From Deltaproteobacteria bacterium (lineage in GTDB: Bacteria > Desulfobacterota > Dissulfuribacteria > Dissulfuribacterales > UBA3076): a stretch of 45,716 nucleotides of DNA. Location of the stretch: positions 1 to 45,716 of the forward strand of contig JALTHG010000089.1 in the NCBI GenBank assembly GCA_027004715.1, given 5' to 3'. Below the pieces are notes generated by a model. It was not told where the DNA came from and did no database searches. It saw nothing but the letters and a program-made list of their open reading frames with translations. Shown one piece after another: positions 20,658 through 29,462 of this stretch; positions within the stretch are counted from its first letter, which is position 1, and every line of letters starts with the position of its first letter. The translations under genes and the position numbers were made by a program.

Positions 20658-21659
20658 TCAGGCAGGTAGGCCTGCAGAAATCACATCTTTTTGGGGTACA
20701 AGCCAGTACGGCACCCTCCAGGTCCCCTCTCCCTGTTCTACAAACTGCCATGCACAGGGATGATCCAGTATCTTTTGGACCAAGAGGTGATGTAGGCCAT
20801 GTCCACTCTTTATGGCCCTTACCTTGCCCAGGACTGGTGCACCCAAGAGATAGAGATCCCCAATTAGATCTAAGACCTTATGCCGTACAAACTCATCAGA
20901 GAAGCGCAGACCACCATCATTGAAAACTGAATTGTCGCCTAAGACTATGGCATTCTGTAGAGACCCACCCCTGGCCAATCCATTCTTTTTTAGAAATTCT
21001 AGTTCCCTGAGGAAGCCAAAGGTCCTTGCCTTACTGATATGACGTTTAAAGGTCTGCTGTGTGATCTTGCCAGAAAAGCTCTGTCTGGCAATAAGAGGAT
21101 GCTCAAATTCTATTTCAAAAGATACCCTAAAATTTTTGCACGGCTCAATAACTAGAGATCTATCACCTCTTGCTATGGATATAGGCTCCAGAATTTCAAT
21201 GTACCGCCTAGGTTCTGCCTGAGTCTTCAATCCAGCCTTTTGAAATAAAGAGAGAAATGGAGCAGCACTCCCATCCATTGCCGGGACCTCTGGCCCATTG
21301 ACCTCAATCAGAGCATTATCTATACCTGCTCCCAACAGAGCTGCCATGAGGTGCTCAATAGTAGAGATAGATCCCGTTTTGGTGCCTATAGTGGTGGCAA
21401 AATTGGTATCTATTATATAGTCACTCCGTGCCGGTATGACCTCTTCAGGCCTCAAATCACTACGCACAAAACAGATCCCAGTGTTGGCTGGAGATGGATT
21501 TATTTTTAGATATACCCTCTCTCCTGTATGGAGCCCTATGCCTGCTGCACTCACGGCCCTTTCAAGTGTATGTTGAAGATCAACCACTATCTCTCTCCCT
21601 AAGGGACCTGCTAAAGATTCAGATATAAACAGGACAGGACAAAAAAGTCCTTCCAGCAC
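20658..21659 (-). CDS. lpxC: UDP-3-O-acyl-N-acetylglucosamine deacetylase (true start may be internal, near VVDLQHTLERAV)
   Basis: QHTLERAVSAAGIGLHTGERVYLKINPS, STIEHLMAALLGAGIDNALIEVNGPEVPAMDGSAAPF, SDEFVRHKVLDLIGDLYLLG. Confidence 0.96.
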   Translation of the reverse strand: MLEGLFCPVLFISESLAGPLGREIVVDLQHTLERAVSAAGIGLHTGERVYLKINPSPANTGICFVRSDLRPEEVIPARSDYIIDTNFATTIGTKTGSISTIEHLMAALLGAGIDNALIEVNGPEVPAMDGSAAPFLSLFQKAGLKTQAEPRRYIEILEPISIARGDRSLVIEPCKNFRVSFEIEFEHPLIARQSFSGKITQQTFKRHISKARTFGFLRELEFLKKNGLARGGSLQNAIVLGDNSVFNDGGLRFSDEFVRHKVLDLIGDLYLLGAPVLGKVRAIKSGHGLHHLLVQKILDHPCAWQFVEQGEGTWRVPYWLVPQKDVISAGLPA

Positions 21660-21835
21660 CTATTACCCAGACAAAGACAAAAGTACCATCTGCCCTGCAA
21701 GTACAATGCCTAAAATACCCTCTATTTTTTTGCTGTAATTATAGTGACTTGTATAATAAAAAGAAAAAAATCTATTATGTGAGACTTAAAAGTCACAAAA
21801 AGAGAGAAAAATAGAGACAAAAAAGTCACTATAGA

Positions 21836-22759
21836 CTAGATAAGGAGACCCAGACGACGCAGGGCCTTCCTATCCTTAGACCACTCCTTGAGGACCTTAA
21901 CCCGGATATCCAGGTATATCTTTTGGCCCCAAAGTGCCTCCAATTCCTGTCTGGCAAGTGTCCCAATCTTCTTGATAAAATGACCTCCCCTACCTATAAT
22001 AATACCTTTCTGGGAGGGTCTTTCTACATAGATAATGGCCACGATCTCTATGAGCTGCTGGCCTGAATCTTCCTCAATCTTCTCTACCTCTACGGCCGTC
22101 GAGTAGGGGACTTCCTGATGTGCAAACAGAAAGACCTTCTCTCGTATAAATTCAGCCGCCAGCTCTCCTTTTGATTGATCAGTAATAGTCCTTGCATTAT
22201 AGAGCTGAGGGCCTTCAGGGAGTATCTTGAGTATTTCATCAAGTACGCGATCTATACCCCTGCCATATCGGGCAGATACAGGGATAATTGCCTCAAAGGG
22301 ATATCTATCTTTTAGTTCGTCAATAAGAGGCAGCAGGGTCTCTTTTGCCACCCTGTCGATCTTATTGAGGATTAATATTACAGGCCGTTTTACCTCTCTC
22401 AAGAGGTCCGATATGGCAAATTCCTGCCTCGTATGTCTACACGTCACATCCACTACATACACTATGGCATCTACATCTCTGGCTGCCTGAGTGGCCCAAT
22501 GTACAAGTATCTTATTTAAGGGCTTTTTGGGATTATGGATCCCAGGTGTATCTACAAACACTATCTGGAAATCCATTCCTGTAAGGATACCTCTTATCTG
22601 ACGTCGGGTTGTCTGTGGTTTTGGGGTGATGATTGCTATCTTTTCTCCAAGGAGCTGATTGAGGAGGGTTGACTTACCTACATTCGGTGCCCCAATTATT
22701 CCGACAAAACCTGAACGAAAGGGTACCCGTGTCTCAGGTCGATGTGGGTCTGTATCCAT
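21836..22759 (-). CDS. era: GTPase Era
   Basis: GFVGIIGAPNVGKSTLLNQLLGEKIAIITPKPQTTR, VDTPGIH, NKID, C-terminal KH domain GIIIGRGGHFIKKIGTLARQELE. Confidence 0.97.
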   Translation of the reverse strand: MDTDPHRPETRVPFRSGFVGIIGAPNVGKSTLLNQLLGEKIAIITPKPQTTRRQIRGILTGMDFQIVFVDTPGIHNPKKPLNKILVHWATQAARDVDAIVYVVDVTCRHTRQEFAISDLLREVKRPVILILNKIDRVAKETLLPLIDELKDRYPFEAIIPVSARYGRGIDRVLDEILKILPEGPQLYNARTITDQSKGELAAEFIREKVFLFAHQEVPYSTAVEVEKIEEDSGQQLIEIVAIIYVERPSQKGIIIGRGGHFIKKIGTLARQELEALWGQKIYLDIRVKVLKEWSKDRKALRRLGLLI

Positions 22760-22768
22760 ATAGCAATC

Positions 22769-23488
22769 TCAGGTGCCTATAATATCTAGGGCCTTCCTGG
22801 CAGCATCCTGCTCTGCCTCCTTCTTGCTCTTTCCTATGCCTCTCTGTAGTACACGGTCATTAAAGTGGATTGCTACATGAAAGGTCCGTTGATGGTCAGG
22901 CCCTGTTATCTTCTCAATCTCATATATCGGCACACTATGAAAACGCCCCTGGGTCAATTCTTGGAGTCTACTCTTGTAGTCCTGATCGAGCCCTATCTCT
23001 ATCGCCTGGTCAAGCAAGTCGCCAAACCACCTCTCTATAATGAGAAAGACCTCTTCTATGTTGCTATCCAGATAGATGGCCCCTATTACTGCCTCAAAGG
23101 TATCAGAGAGTATAGAAGGCTTGCTGCGTCCGCCACTCCTATCTTCACCCTTACCCAACAGGATATATTTCCCCAGTCCAAGTCTGTGGGCCTGATTGGC
23201 AAGCTGGTTTTCATTTACAAGAAATGACCTCATTCGGGTAAGCTCACCCTCTCTGCACCTCTCTCCATGACGCTTGAATAAGAGGTGACTAATGACGAGT
23301 TCCAGGACTGCATCGCCCAAAAACTCCAGGCGCTCGTTATCCAGGCAACCCAACCTGTGTTCTGCACTATATGAACGGTGGGTAAGGGCCTGTCTCAGAA
23401 GCTCAGGCTGAACAAAGTGATGACCAAGAATGGCCTCTAGCTCAAAGGCAGAATTCTCTTTAGGATCGAGGTCTTCGGTCTCTTCCAT
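22769..23488 (-). CDS. rnc: Ribonuclease III
   Basis: NERLEFLGDAVLELVIS, DTFEAVIGAIYLD, C-terminal dsRBD. Confidence 0.97.
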   Translation of the reverse strand: MEETEDLDPKENSAFELEAILGHHFVQPELLRQALTHRSYSAEHRLGCLDNERLEFLGDAVLELVISHLLFKRHGERCREGELTRMRSFLVNENQLANQAHRLGLGKYILLGKGEDRSGGRSKPSILSDTFEAVIGAIYLDSNIEEVFLIIERWFGDLLDQAIEIGLDQDYKSRLQELTQGRFHSVPIYEIEKITGPDHQRTFHVAIHFNDRVLQRGIGKSKKEAEQDAARKALDIIGT

Positions 23489-23493
23489 CTCTC

Positions 23494-23958
23494 CTAGTTA
23501 CCAATCTCTGGCATGAGTGTCCACCTGATAATCCATGAGTCTTTATCTGGGTCTCTATCCATACATAGGATACCGCCATTTTGGAATTTAAAGACTGGCC
23601 TATCACTAGACCCTGTTATGAGATAGGAAGTCAGTCTCTCCATAAATGGAAGGTGCCCCACAAACATGGTATTGTCTTCAGCCTCTATTCTAGAGGCAAG
23701 GCCTGAGACATCGTCCAAAGGCCTCAATCCGCTACCCTCCTGGATACCCTCTTCTGGCTTCAAGAAAGATGCAAAGATATCCGCTGTCTGCCTGGCCCTC
23801 TTCTTTCCACTGTGTATGATGCGTGACACATGGATACCATATCCTGCGGCAGCCTTTGCAATCTTTTCGACCTCTAAGATACCCTCTTCTGACAGACCCT
23901 GTTCGGGGTCTCTTTCTTTTGGCAGACTCTTGCCGTGTTGAACCAAAAAAAGTGCCAT
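23494..23958 (-). CDS. sixA: Phosphohistidine phosphatase SixA
   Basis: MALFLVQHGKSLPKERDPEQGLSEEG, HSGKKRARQTADI, MFVGHLPFMERLTSYLI. Confidence 0.9.
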   Translation of the reverse strand: MALFLVQHGKSLPKERDPEQGLSEEGILEVEKIAKAAAGYGIHVSRIIHSGKKRARQTADIFASFLKPEEGIQEGSGLRPLDDVSGLASRIEAEDNTMFVGHLPFMERLTSYLITGSSDRPVFKFQNGGILCMDRDPDKDSWIIRWTLMPEIGN

Positions 23959-24044
23959 AAAGTTGCTCCTCCTTTTGAATCATCTCTACATTACTAATAT
24001 AAAGTATAATAGGTCTTTCTGGAAGTATCCTGTCAGTCGATATA

Positions 24045-24129
24045 ATCCCAGATTACGCACTTCAAATGCCGAACAGAATGATTTCTTTTATAATTCCAGC
24101 AGATTATCGTGAGCTGCATAATCCGGGAT
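24045..24129. repeat. Family A short intergenic element (A1), 85 bp with about 15-bp terminal inverted repeats
   Basis: ATCCCAGATTACGCA ... TGCATAATCCGGGAT; first 66 nt match 60/66 with 44832-44897. Confidence 0.8.
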
Positions 24130-24212
24130 AAAACTGTTCACACAGTCCGAGCTTTGAGATATAATAGACTTGACACCTCTTGAATCAGATGTTACTGATG
24201 TCTCTGTTTTTA

Positions 24213-24287
24213 GGGCGGGTAGCTCAGTGGGAGAGCATCGGCCTTACAAGCCGGGGGTCACAGGTTCAAACCCTGTTCCGCCTACCA
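24213..24287 (+). tRNA. tRNA-Val (anticodon TAC)
   Basis: GGGCGGGTAGCTCAGTGGGAGAGCA TCGGC-CT-TAC-AA-GCCGG ... GGTTCAAACCC ... TCCGCCT-A-CCA. Confidence 0.95.
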
Positions 24288-24308
24288 GATTCTGAAGAGA
24301 TAGAGATC

Positions 24309-24385
24309 GGGGTCGTAGTTCAGTTGGTTAGAACGCTGGCCTGTCACGCCAGAGGTCACGAGTTCAAGTCTCGTCGGCCCCGCCA
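24309..24385 (+). tRNA. tRNA-Asp (anticodon GTC)
   Basis: GGGGTCGTAGTTCAGTTGGTTAGAACGC TGGCCT-GTC-ACGCCA ... GAGTTCAAGTCTCG TCGGCCCC-G-CCA. Confidence 0.95.
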
Positions 24386-24495
24386 GTTCCACCTCTTTAT
24401 CCATTTTCGTCAAGCTAAGACCCGATAACTGTTAATTATAAGATGGGGTTGAAATCTATGGAAATAGGCCTGTTAGTCTCTGGTCTGACTATCAT

Positions 24496-25323
24496 ATGAG
24501 TTTAGATCTCATAGTCTTTGCCTTTAAAAGAGGGATATCCCTCCTATTGGTCCCTTCTGGTCTGGTATCTATCTGCCTGTTTTTGGGTTTCTTTATCTCG
24601 CCATCGAGACGACGGCGGAATCTGGCCTGTAAGTTTTTTCTATTGGCCTTTTTGATCTATGGCCTGGCAGGAAGTGCCCCGGTTGCTAATCTCTTAATTG
24701 GGGTCCTTGAGCGCTCGGCCAGATCTGAGGCCATGGCTGTGGGCAGTCCATCAGAGGTGCCCAACACAGTGGTAGTCTTATGTGGCGGTTTTTCTGAAGA
24801 TAGACCCATACCAGATCGCCTCAGCCCCAGTACAAGGCTCAGGATACTCAAGGCAAGGGAACTGTGTCGCAGAGACCCTTCAATAAGACACCTTGTGATC
24901 GTTGGTGGTTGTGGCAGACCTACGGGCAGGTGTCAGCTATCTGGGGCACAGATAGCCTACTCCTGGATTAAAGAACTTGGGCTACCAGCCAATGTCGATG
25001 TCTCTCTAGAAAAGAAGTCCAGAGATACAGAGGAGAATATCAGCAATGTAAGCAAGATCCTAGGCCAGAGCCCCTCTTATCTTGTGACATCTGCTGCCCA
25101 TATGCCAAGGGTCCTCCTGTTTGTGCAGAAAATGGGCCTCAAGGTCTATCCTGTACCCTGTGACTTCCACTGGTCTAGGAATCACTGGATGCCCTGGGAC
25201 CTATGGCCCAGACCTGTTAACCTCGAAAAATCCGACATTGCATGCCATGAATATATTGGGATCGCCTGGTTCTGGATCGAGCACTATCTCCTCTCCCTGA
25301 AAAAGGCCCTTCTCAATCTCTAG
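24496..25323 (+). CDS. YdcF/SanA-like DUF218 membrane protein
   Basis: N-terminal TM helices; TVVVLCGGFSED, LRILKARELCRRDPSIRHLVIVGGCG, SRDTEENISNVSKIL, YLVTSAAHMPR; DUF218 pattern. Confidence 0.85.
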   Translation: MSLDLIVFAFKRGISLLLVPSGLVSICLFLGFFISPSRRRRNLACKFFLLAFLIYGLAGSAPVANLLIGVLERSARSEAMAVGSPSEVPNTVVVLCGGFSEDRPIPDRLSPSTRLRILKARELCRRDPSIRHLVIVGGCGRPTGRCQLSGAQIAYSWIKELGLPANVDVSLEKKSRDTEENISNVSKILGQSPSYLVTSAAHMPRVLLFVQKMGLKVYPVPCDFHWSRNHWMPWDLWPRPVNLEKSDIACHEYIGIAWFWIEHYLLSLKKALLNL

Positions 25324-25376
25324 GATATTGAGTTTCTGTGGCCTTTTACCGAAAAGGATAGAGAGGCAATATACAG

Positions 25377-26510
25377 GTGTCAGCTACGTATTTTTTCTCT
25401 ATAAGTGTCCTCTTTTTTCTCTGGCTCTTTACATGTGGGGCCCTTGTGCTTTCTTTAAAGAGATATAGATCCTCTAGCGAGCCCTCATCATTCTATTCAG
25501 ACCTACTTATAGGACTTGCATCAGAAAAATACCGGGAGGCAATAGATGCCTCGAAGAGATTGCGAGAGGTAGCTGATGCCCTACATATAGGTCTTGTAGA
25601 GCTTAAAGGCAGGCAGATAAAACAGATGAACCAGAGTGCCCTTGACCTGATGTCAAAAGATATACAGGCCCTTACTGAGACCCTGACCTCATTGGATAGA
25701 GACGTCCCAAAGACCATTGAGCTAAATAAGAAAATAGTCCAACTGAAGCGTCTCTCCAGCCCTGGTTCTCAGGACCTGATCCTGATACAGGATGTCACAG
25801 AGAGCTTTCTTATGGCACGAAGGCTCAGGCAACAGGAAAAACTGGCACTCTTGGGACAGATGGCTGCACATATGTCACACCAGATAAAGACTCCTATTGC
25901 CATAATAGCAGGACAGATACAGATGCTTGCAAGACACCTTGGCAGTGATGCAGGCCTCAAGGAGCAGGCCAATGCCATCTACCAAGATGCAAGAGAGCTC
26001 GCCAGACAGATAAATGAGATCTCAAATTTCTACAGAAAGAGAGAGCCCTACTTCAGAGATACAGAGCTCTGCCAGATACTCGTTAAACTAGAAAAGAGGC
26101 TGGATCCCTTAAGAGGTTCCTGTAAAATCGACATCAAATGCCCTCAAAAAATTGTATTAGAGACCGATCCTAAACTCCTACAGAAGGTCCTGTTTCTCCT
26201 TGGGCAAAATTCGCTCTCAAGAGAGACTGGTGCTACTATCCTCTCGATCAATGCAGGACTAGAAGATAATCAGGTCTCCATCAGGGTAAAAGATAATGGT
26301 ACAGGCATACCCAAATCTATACGCGACAGGGTCTTTGAGCCCTTTGTCAGCACAAAGGAAGAGGGACTTGGGCTGGGTCTCTTTCTTGCCAGAGACCTGA
26401 CCCGGCAGATAGGGGGCGAGATAGAACTAGAGGAGACCGATAGGGGCACCTGCTTTGCTCTAAAAATCCCTGTACGTCGTCATCCTCTCTGTGTCAGTTA
26501 CGTTATGTGA
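25377..26510 (+). CDS. Sensor histidine kinase (one N-terminal TM segment; no adjacent response regulator)
   Basis: H-box LALLGQMAAHMSHQIKTPIAIIAGQIQML, N-box LFLLGQNSLS, G-boxes VRVKDNGTGIPKSIRDRVFEPFVSTKEEGLGLGLFLARDL (DNGTGI, GLGLGLF). Confidence 0.88.
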   Translation: MSATYFFSISVLFFLWLFTCGALVLSLKRYRSSSEPSSFYSDLLIGLASEKYREAIDASKRLREVADALHIGLVELKGRQIKQMNQSALDLMSKDIQALTETLTSLDRDVPKTIELNKKIVQLKRLSSPGSQDLILIQDVTESFLMARRLRQQEKLALLGQMAAHMSHQIKTPIAIIAGQIQMLARHLGSDAGLKEQANAIYQDARELARQINEISNFYRKREPYFRDTELCQILVKLEKRLDPLRGSCKIDIKCPQKIVLETDPKLLQKVLFLLGQNSLSRETGATILSINAGLEDNQVSIRVKDNGTGIPKSIRDRVFEPFVSTKEEGLGLGLFLARDLTRQIGGEIELEETDRGTCFALKIPVRRHPLCVSYVM

Positions 26511-26523
26511 ATTATGGACGCAA

Positions 26524-26691
26524 GGCAACTGCTCACATCCCCCGGCCAGCAGTAGCCTTTTTCAGGGTTTCAGAGCACACCTTGATGCACAAAATCAGAC
26601 ACTTTGCCCGTTAATCCGCACTGGACCCCTTCAAAATGCTACTGCTGGCCAGCGACGTAAACGGTTCAACAGGAGGGGGTTGAACAGTTAC
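26524..26691. repeat. Family B intergenic element, longest copy (B2), with imperfect terminal inverted repeats and a long internal inverted repeat
   Basis: Ends GGCAACTGCTCACATCCCCC ... AGGAGGGGGTTGAACAGTTAC; internal perfect arms GGCCAGCAGTAGC (26544-26556) / GCTACTGCTGGCC (26638-26650); related copies elsewhere in the window. Confidence 0.8.
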
Positions 26692-26767
26692 GATGCAAGA
26701 GACTTGACAGTATCCCAGATATTGGCTCCTATGTCTTGAGGTCCCAATTCGAGATAGAAGATGTGTT

Positions 26768-27406
26768 ATGAGGGATATTGATACATACACTGGGCCAGAG
26801 GTCATAGAGAGGTGTTCCTTTGAGATCATTGAATCTGAGGTGCCTGAGCCCCGTCCCTTTAAGGGCAGTGAATGGCTTGTAGTCAGGAGGATGATCCATA
26901 CGAGTGCCGATTTTGAATTGCTATCCCTTGTCAATTTTCACCCTGATGCAGTCAGGTCCGGTATCGTGGCCCTGAGGTCAGGGTGCCTGATTGTAACTGA
27001 TACAGAGATGGCACATATGGGGATTACCTCAAGACGTATGGACCAATTGGGGTGTCGGGTTGAGTGCTACATAGGTAGGAGAGAAGTAAGGGAAAGGGCG
27101 CAAGAGAAGGGTATTACCAGGGCATCCGCGGCAGTTGATTATGCCCTGCCCAGCTTAGACAGGGCTATATATGTCGTAGGGAATGCCCCCACGGCCCTCT
27201 TGAGGCTTCTGGAGTATATCAGAGAGGGTGCATGTAATCCGGCGCTCATCGTGGGTATGCCAGTGGGCTTTGTGAATGCGGCCAGGTCCAAAGAGATGCT
27301 TATGGAGCAGGAAGGTATCCCATTTATCACTATTGAAGGACGCAAAGGGGGATCGGCCCTGGCCGCATCTGTGGTAAACCAGTTGGCCGAGATGGCCCTG
27401 GCGTAA
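26768..27406 (+). CDS. cbiC: Precorrin-8X / cobalt-precorrin-8 methylmutase
   Basis: VVRRMIHTSADFELLSLVNFHPDAVRSGIVALRSGCLIVTDTEMAHMGI, VGNAPTALLRLLE, IVGMPVGFVNAARSKE. Confidence 0.95.
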   Translation: MRDIDTYTGPEVIERCSFEIIESEVPEPRPFKGSEWLVVRRMIHTSADFELLSLVNFHPDAVRSGIVALRSGCLIVTDTEMAHMGITSRRMDQLGCRVECYIGRREVRERAQEKGITRASAAVDYALPSLDRAIYVVGNAPTALLRLLEYIREGACNPALIVGMPVGFVNAARSKEMLMEQEGIPFITIEGRKGGSALAASVVNQLAEMALA

Positions 27407-27434
27407 CCATTCACATCCTGACAGAGTCTAAGAG

Positions 27435-28217
27435 ATGAAAAAGATATATCTTATCGGAATTGGACCTGGCAACCCTGATTATCTGACTGTCCAGGCAATA
27501 AACGCAATGAAGGAAGTAGATGTCTTTTTCATCCTTGAAAAGGGACGGCGAAAGGGATTTAAGGACTTTACTGAGATAAGAGAGGAGATATTAGAGAGGT
27601 ATCTGGATAGAGGGACATACAGGCTTGTGAGTGCAGAGATACCTGAACGTAAAAAGGGGGGTGACTCATATAGGGAAGGAGTCAGGTCATGGCGTAGACA
27701 GAAGGCAGAGGTTATCACTGGACTGATCAAAGACAAGATGAAGGACGGTGAGATCGCTGCCCTTCTCATCTGGGGAGATCCATCCCTGTATGATGGGCAT
27801 CTAGAGATCCTTCAAGATATCCTGAAAGAGGGGAGAGTAAGTTTTGAATATAAGGTGATACCTGGCATAACCAGCGTCCAGGTATTAGCAGCAAGGCATA
27901 AAATCCCTTTAACCCATATAGGAGAATCTGTTGTGATTACAACGGGCAGGAGATTAGAGAGATATAGGCCTGCTGAGATCAAAAATGCCATTGTATTATT
28001 AGATCCTGATTCCAGGTTTGATTGTTTCAAGAATTCGAATATGGATATCTATTGGGGCGGATATTTAGGAACTGGAGATGAGATCCTGTTTTCAGGGAAG
28101 TTAAGAGATGTAGTCGAGGACCTCAAAGAGATAAGGAGTGAGGCCAGAAAGAGAAAGGGTTGGATTATGGATACATATATTTTAAGGCGGTCGGAGGACC
28201 CAGAGACTAATGGATGA
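27435..28217 (+). CDS. cobF: Precorrin-6A synthase (deacetylating), CobF-like SAM methyltransferase
   Basis: LIGIGPGNPDYLTVQAINAMKEVDVFFILEKG, EEILERYL, LIWGDPSLYDGHLEIL, VIPGITSVQVLAARHKIPLTHIGESVVITTGRRL; resembles CobF rather than CbiD/CbiL/CbiF. Confidence 0.85.
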   Translation: MKKIYLIGIGPGNPDYLTVQAINAMKEVDVFFILEKGRRKGFKDFTEIREEILERYLDRGTYRLVSAEIPERKKGGDSYREGVRSWRRQKAEVITGLIKDKMKDGEIAALLIWGDPSLYDGHLEILQDILKEGRVSFEYKVIPGITSVQVLAARHKIPLTHIGESVVITTGRRLERYRPAEIKNAIVLLDPDSRFDCFKNSNMDIYWGGYLGTGDEILFSGKLRDVVEDLKEIRSEARKRKGWIMDTYILRRSEDPETNG

Positions 28218-28244
28218 TCCTGCATATTGGAGAGGAATTGAGGT

Positions 28245-29462
28245 ATGAGGCAGGTCCACATAGTAGGATTGGGTCTGGATCCCCAGGACCTGCCCTACAA
28301 AATCTCACAGAAGATTGCAGGGGCACAGGTGCTGGTAGGGGGGCAGAGGTTCCTTGATTTCTTTAAGGACCATCCTGCAGTCAAGGTGGCAATCCACTGC
28401 CCTCTCAACGATATCATCAAGGGCATCAGGAGGGAAATAGAAGAGAAAAGGGATGTAGTGGTCCTGGCTGACGGTGATCCTGGATTTTATGGTATTGGAA
28501 GGCGCCTTGTAGATGCCCTTGGTAGAGATAATGTCATTATATATCCCAATATAACTACACTCCAGGTAGCGGCTTCCAGGCTTAAGATAGCATGGCACGA
28601 CATAAGATCTGTCTCTCTACATGGTCGCCAGGATATACAGGCCCTGTTGAGGGCACTTGTCAGAAATGACCGTGTGGCAGTATTTACTGACCCAGACTTT
28701 CCTCCGGCCAGGATAGCAGATGAACTGGTCCGCCGTGAGATAGACAGCTTTGACATGTATGTATTTGAGAGACTCTGTACTGAATCTGAAAAAATAGGCC
28801 GTTTTGGACTAGAAGAGGCCAGAAAAGCGGCCTTTTCTTCACCCAATTTTGTCCTTCTGGATCGTATAAAGTGGCCACAAGTCCCCCTGTGCCTGGGTCT
28901 GAGAGATGAAAGATACCTGCATCAAAAGGGCATGATCACCAAGAAAGAGGTCCGGGTAGCAGGTCTTGCCGCTCTTGAGATCAGACCTCATCACACCCTG
29001 TGGGACCTGGGTGCAGGCTGTGGGTCAGTGGCCATTGAGGCATCTATCCTGGCCAATCAGGGAACAGTCTTTGCCGTGGAGAGGGCAATTGACAGGGTCA
29101 AGTTGATCCGCGAGAATATCAAGAGGACCGGTGCCTATTCAGTAGAGGTAATACAGGGAGAGATGCCTGGGTGTCTGGATGCCCTTCCTGATCCTGATGG
29201 GGTCTTTATTGGTGGAGGCATAGGAAGAGACACCAGGGTGCTAGAAGAGGCGTGCAGACGGCTGAGGCCTGGTGGAAGACTCGTGCTTCACTTAGTCCTT
29301 ATGGGCTCACTGGCACGGGCAAGGAATTACATAGACCTCTTAGATTGGCCTTTTTCCATCACTCAGGTACAGGTCTCCAGGTCTAAAGCTACAGGAGGTG
29401 ATCAGCGCCTCAGGGCCCTAAATCCGGTCTTTATCCTGAGCGCCACAAGACCAGATGAATAG
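28245..29462 (+). CDS. cobL: Bifunctional (cobalt-)precorrin-6Y/7 C5,15-methyltransferase, CbiE-CbiT fusion (CobL-like)
   Basis: N-terminal CbiE (ADGDPGFYGIGRRLVDALG) plus C-terminal CbiT (ALEIRPHHTLWDLGAGCGSVAIEASILANQGTVFAVE). Confidence 0.92.
   Translation: MRQVHIVGLGLDPQDLPYKISQKIAGAQVLVGGQRFLDFFKDHPAVKVAIHCPLNDIIKGIRREIEEKRDVVVLADGDPGFYGIGRRLVDALGRDNVIIYPNITTLQVAASRLKIAWHDIRSVSLHGRQDIQALLRALVRNDRVAVFTDPDFPPARIADELVRREIDSFDMYVFERLCTESEKIGRFGLEEARKAAFSSPNFVLLDRIKWPQVPLCLGLRDERYLHQKGMITKKEVRVAGLAALEIRPHHTLWDLGAGCGSVAIEASILANQGTVFAVERAIDRVKLIRENIKRTGAYSVEVIQGEMPGCLDALPDPDGVFIGGGIGRDTRVLEEACRRLRPGGRLVLHLVLMGSLARARNYIDLLDWPFSITQVQVSRSKATGGDQRLRALNPVFILSATRPDE

Noticed and set aside
24180-24428. 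82-aa ORF spanning the tRNA-Val/tRNA-Asp region
   Set aside because: It reads directly through two well-formed tRNA genes.
26511-26767. Possible cobalamin riboswitch upstream of the cob operon
   Set aside because: I could not find a B12-box-like motif; the region is explained by the family-B repeat. An Infernal search with RF00174 would settle it.
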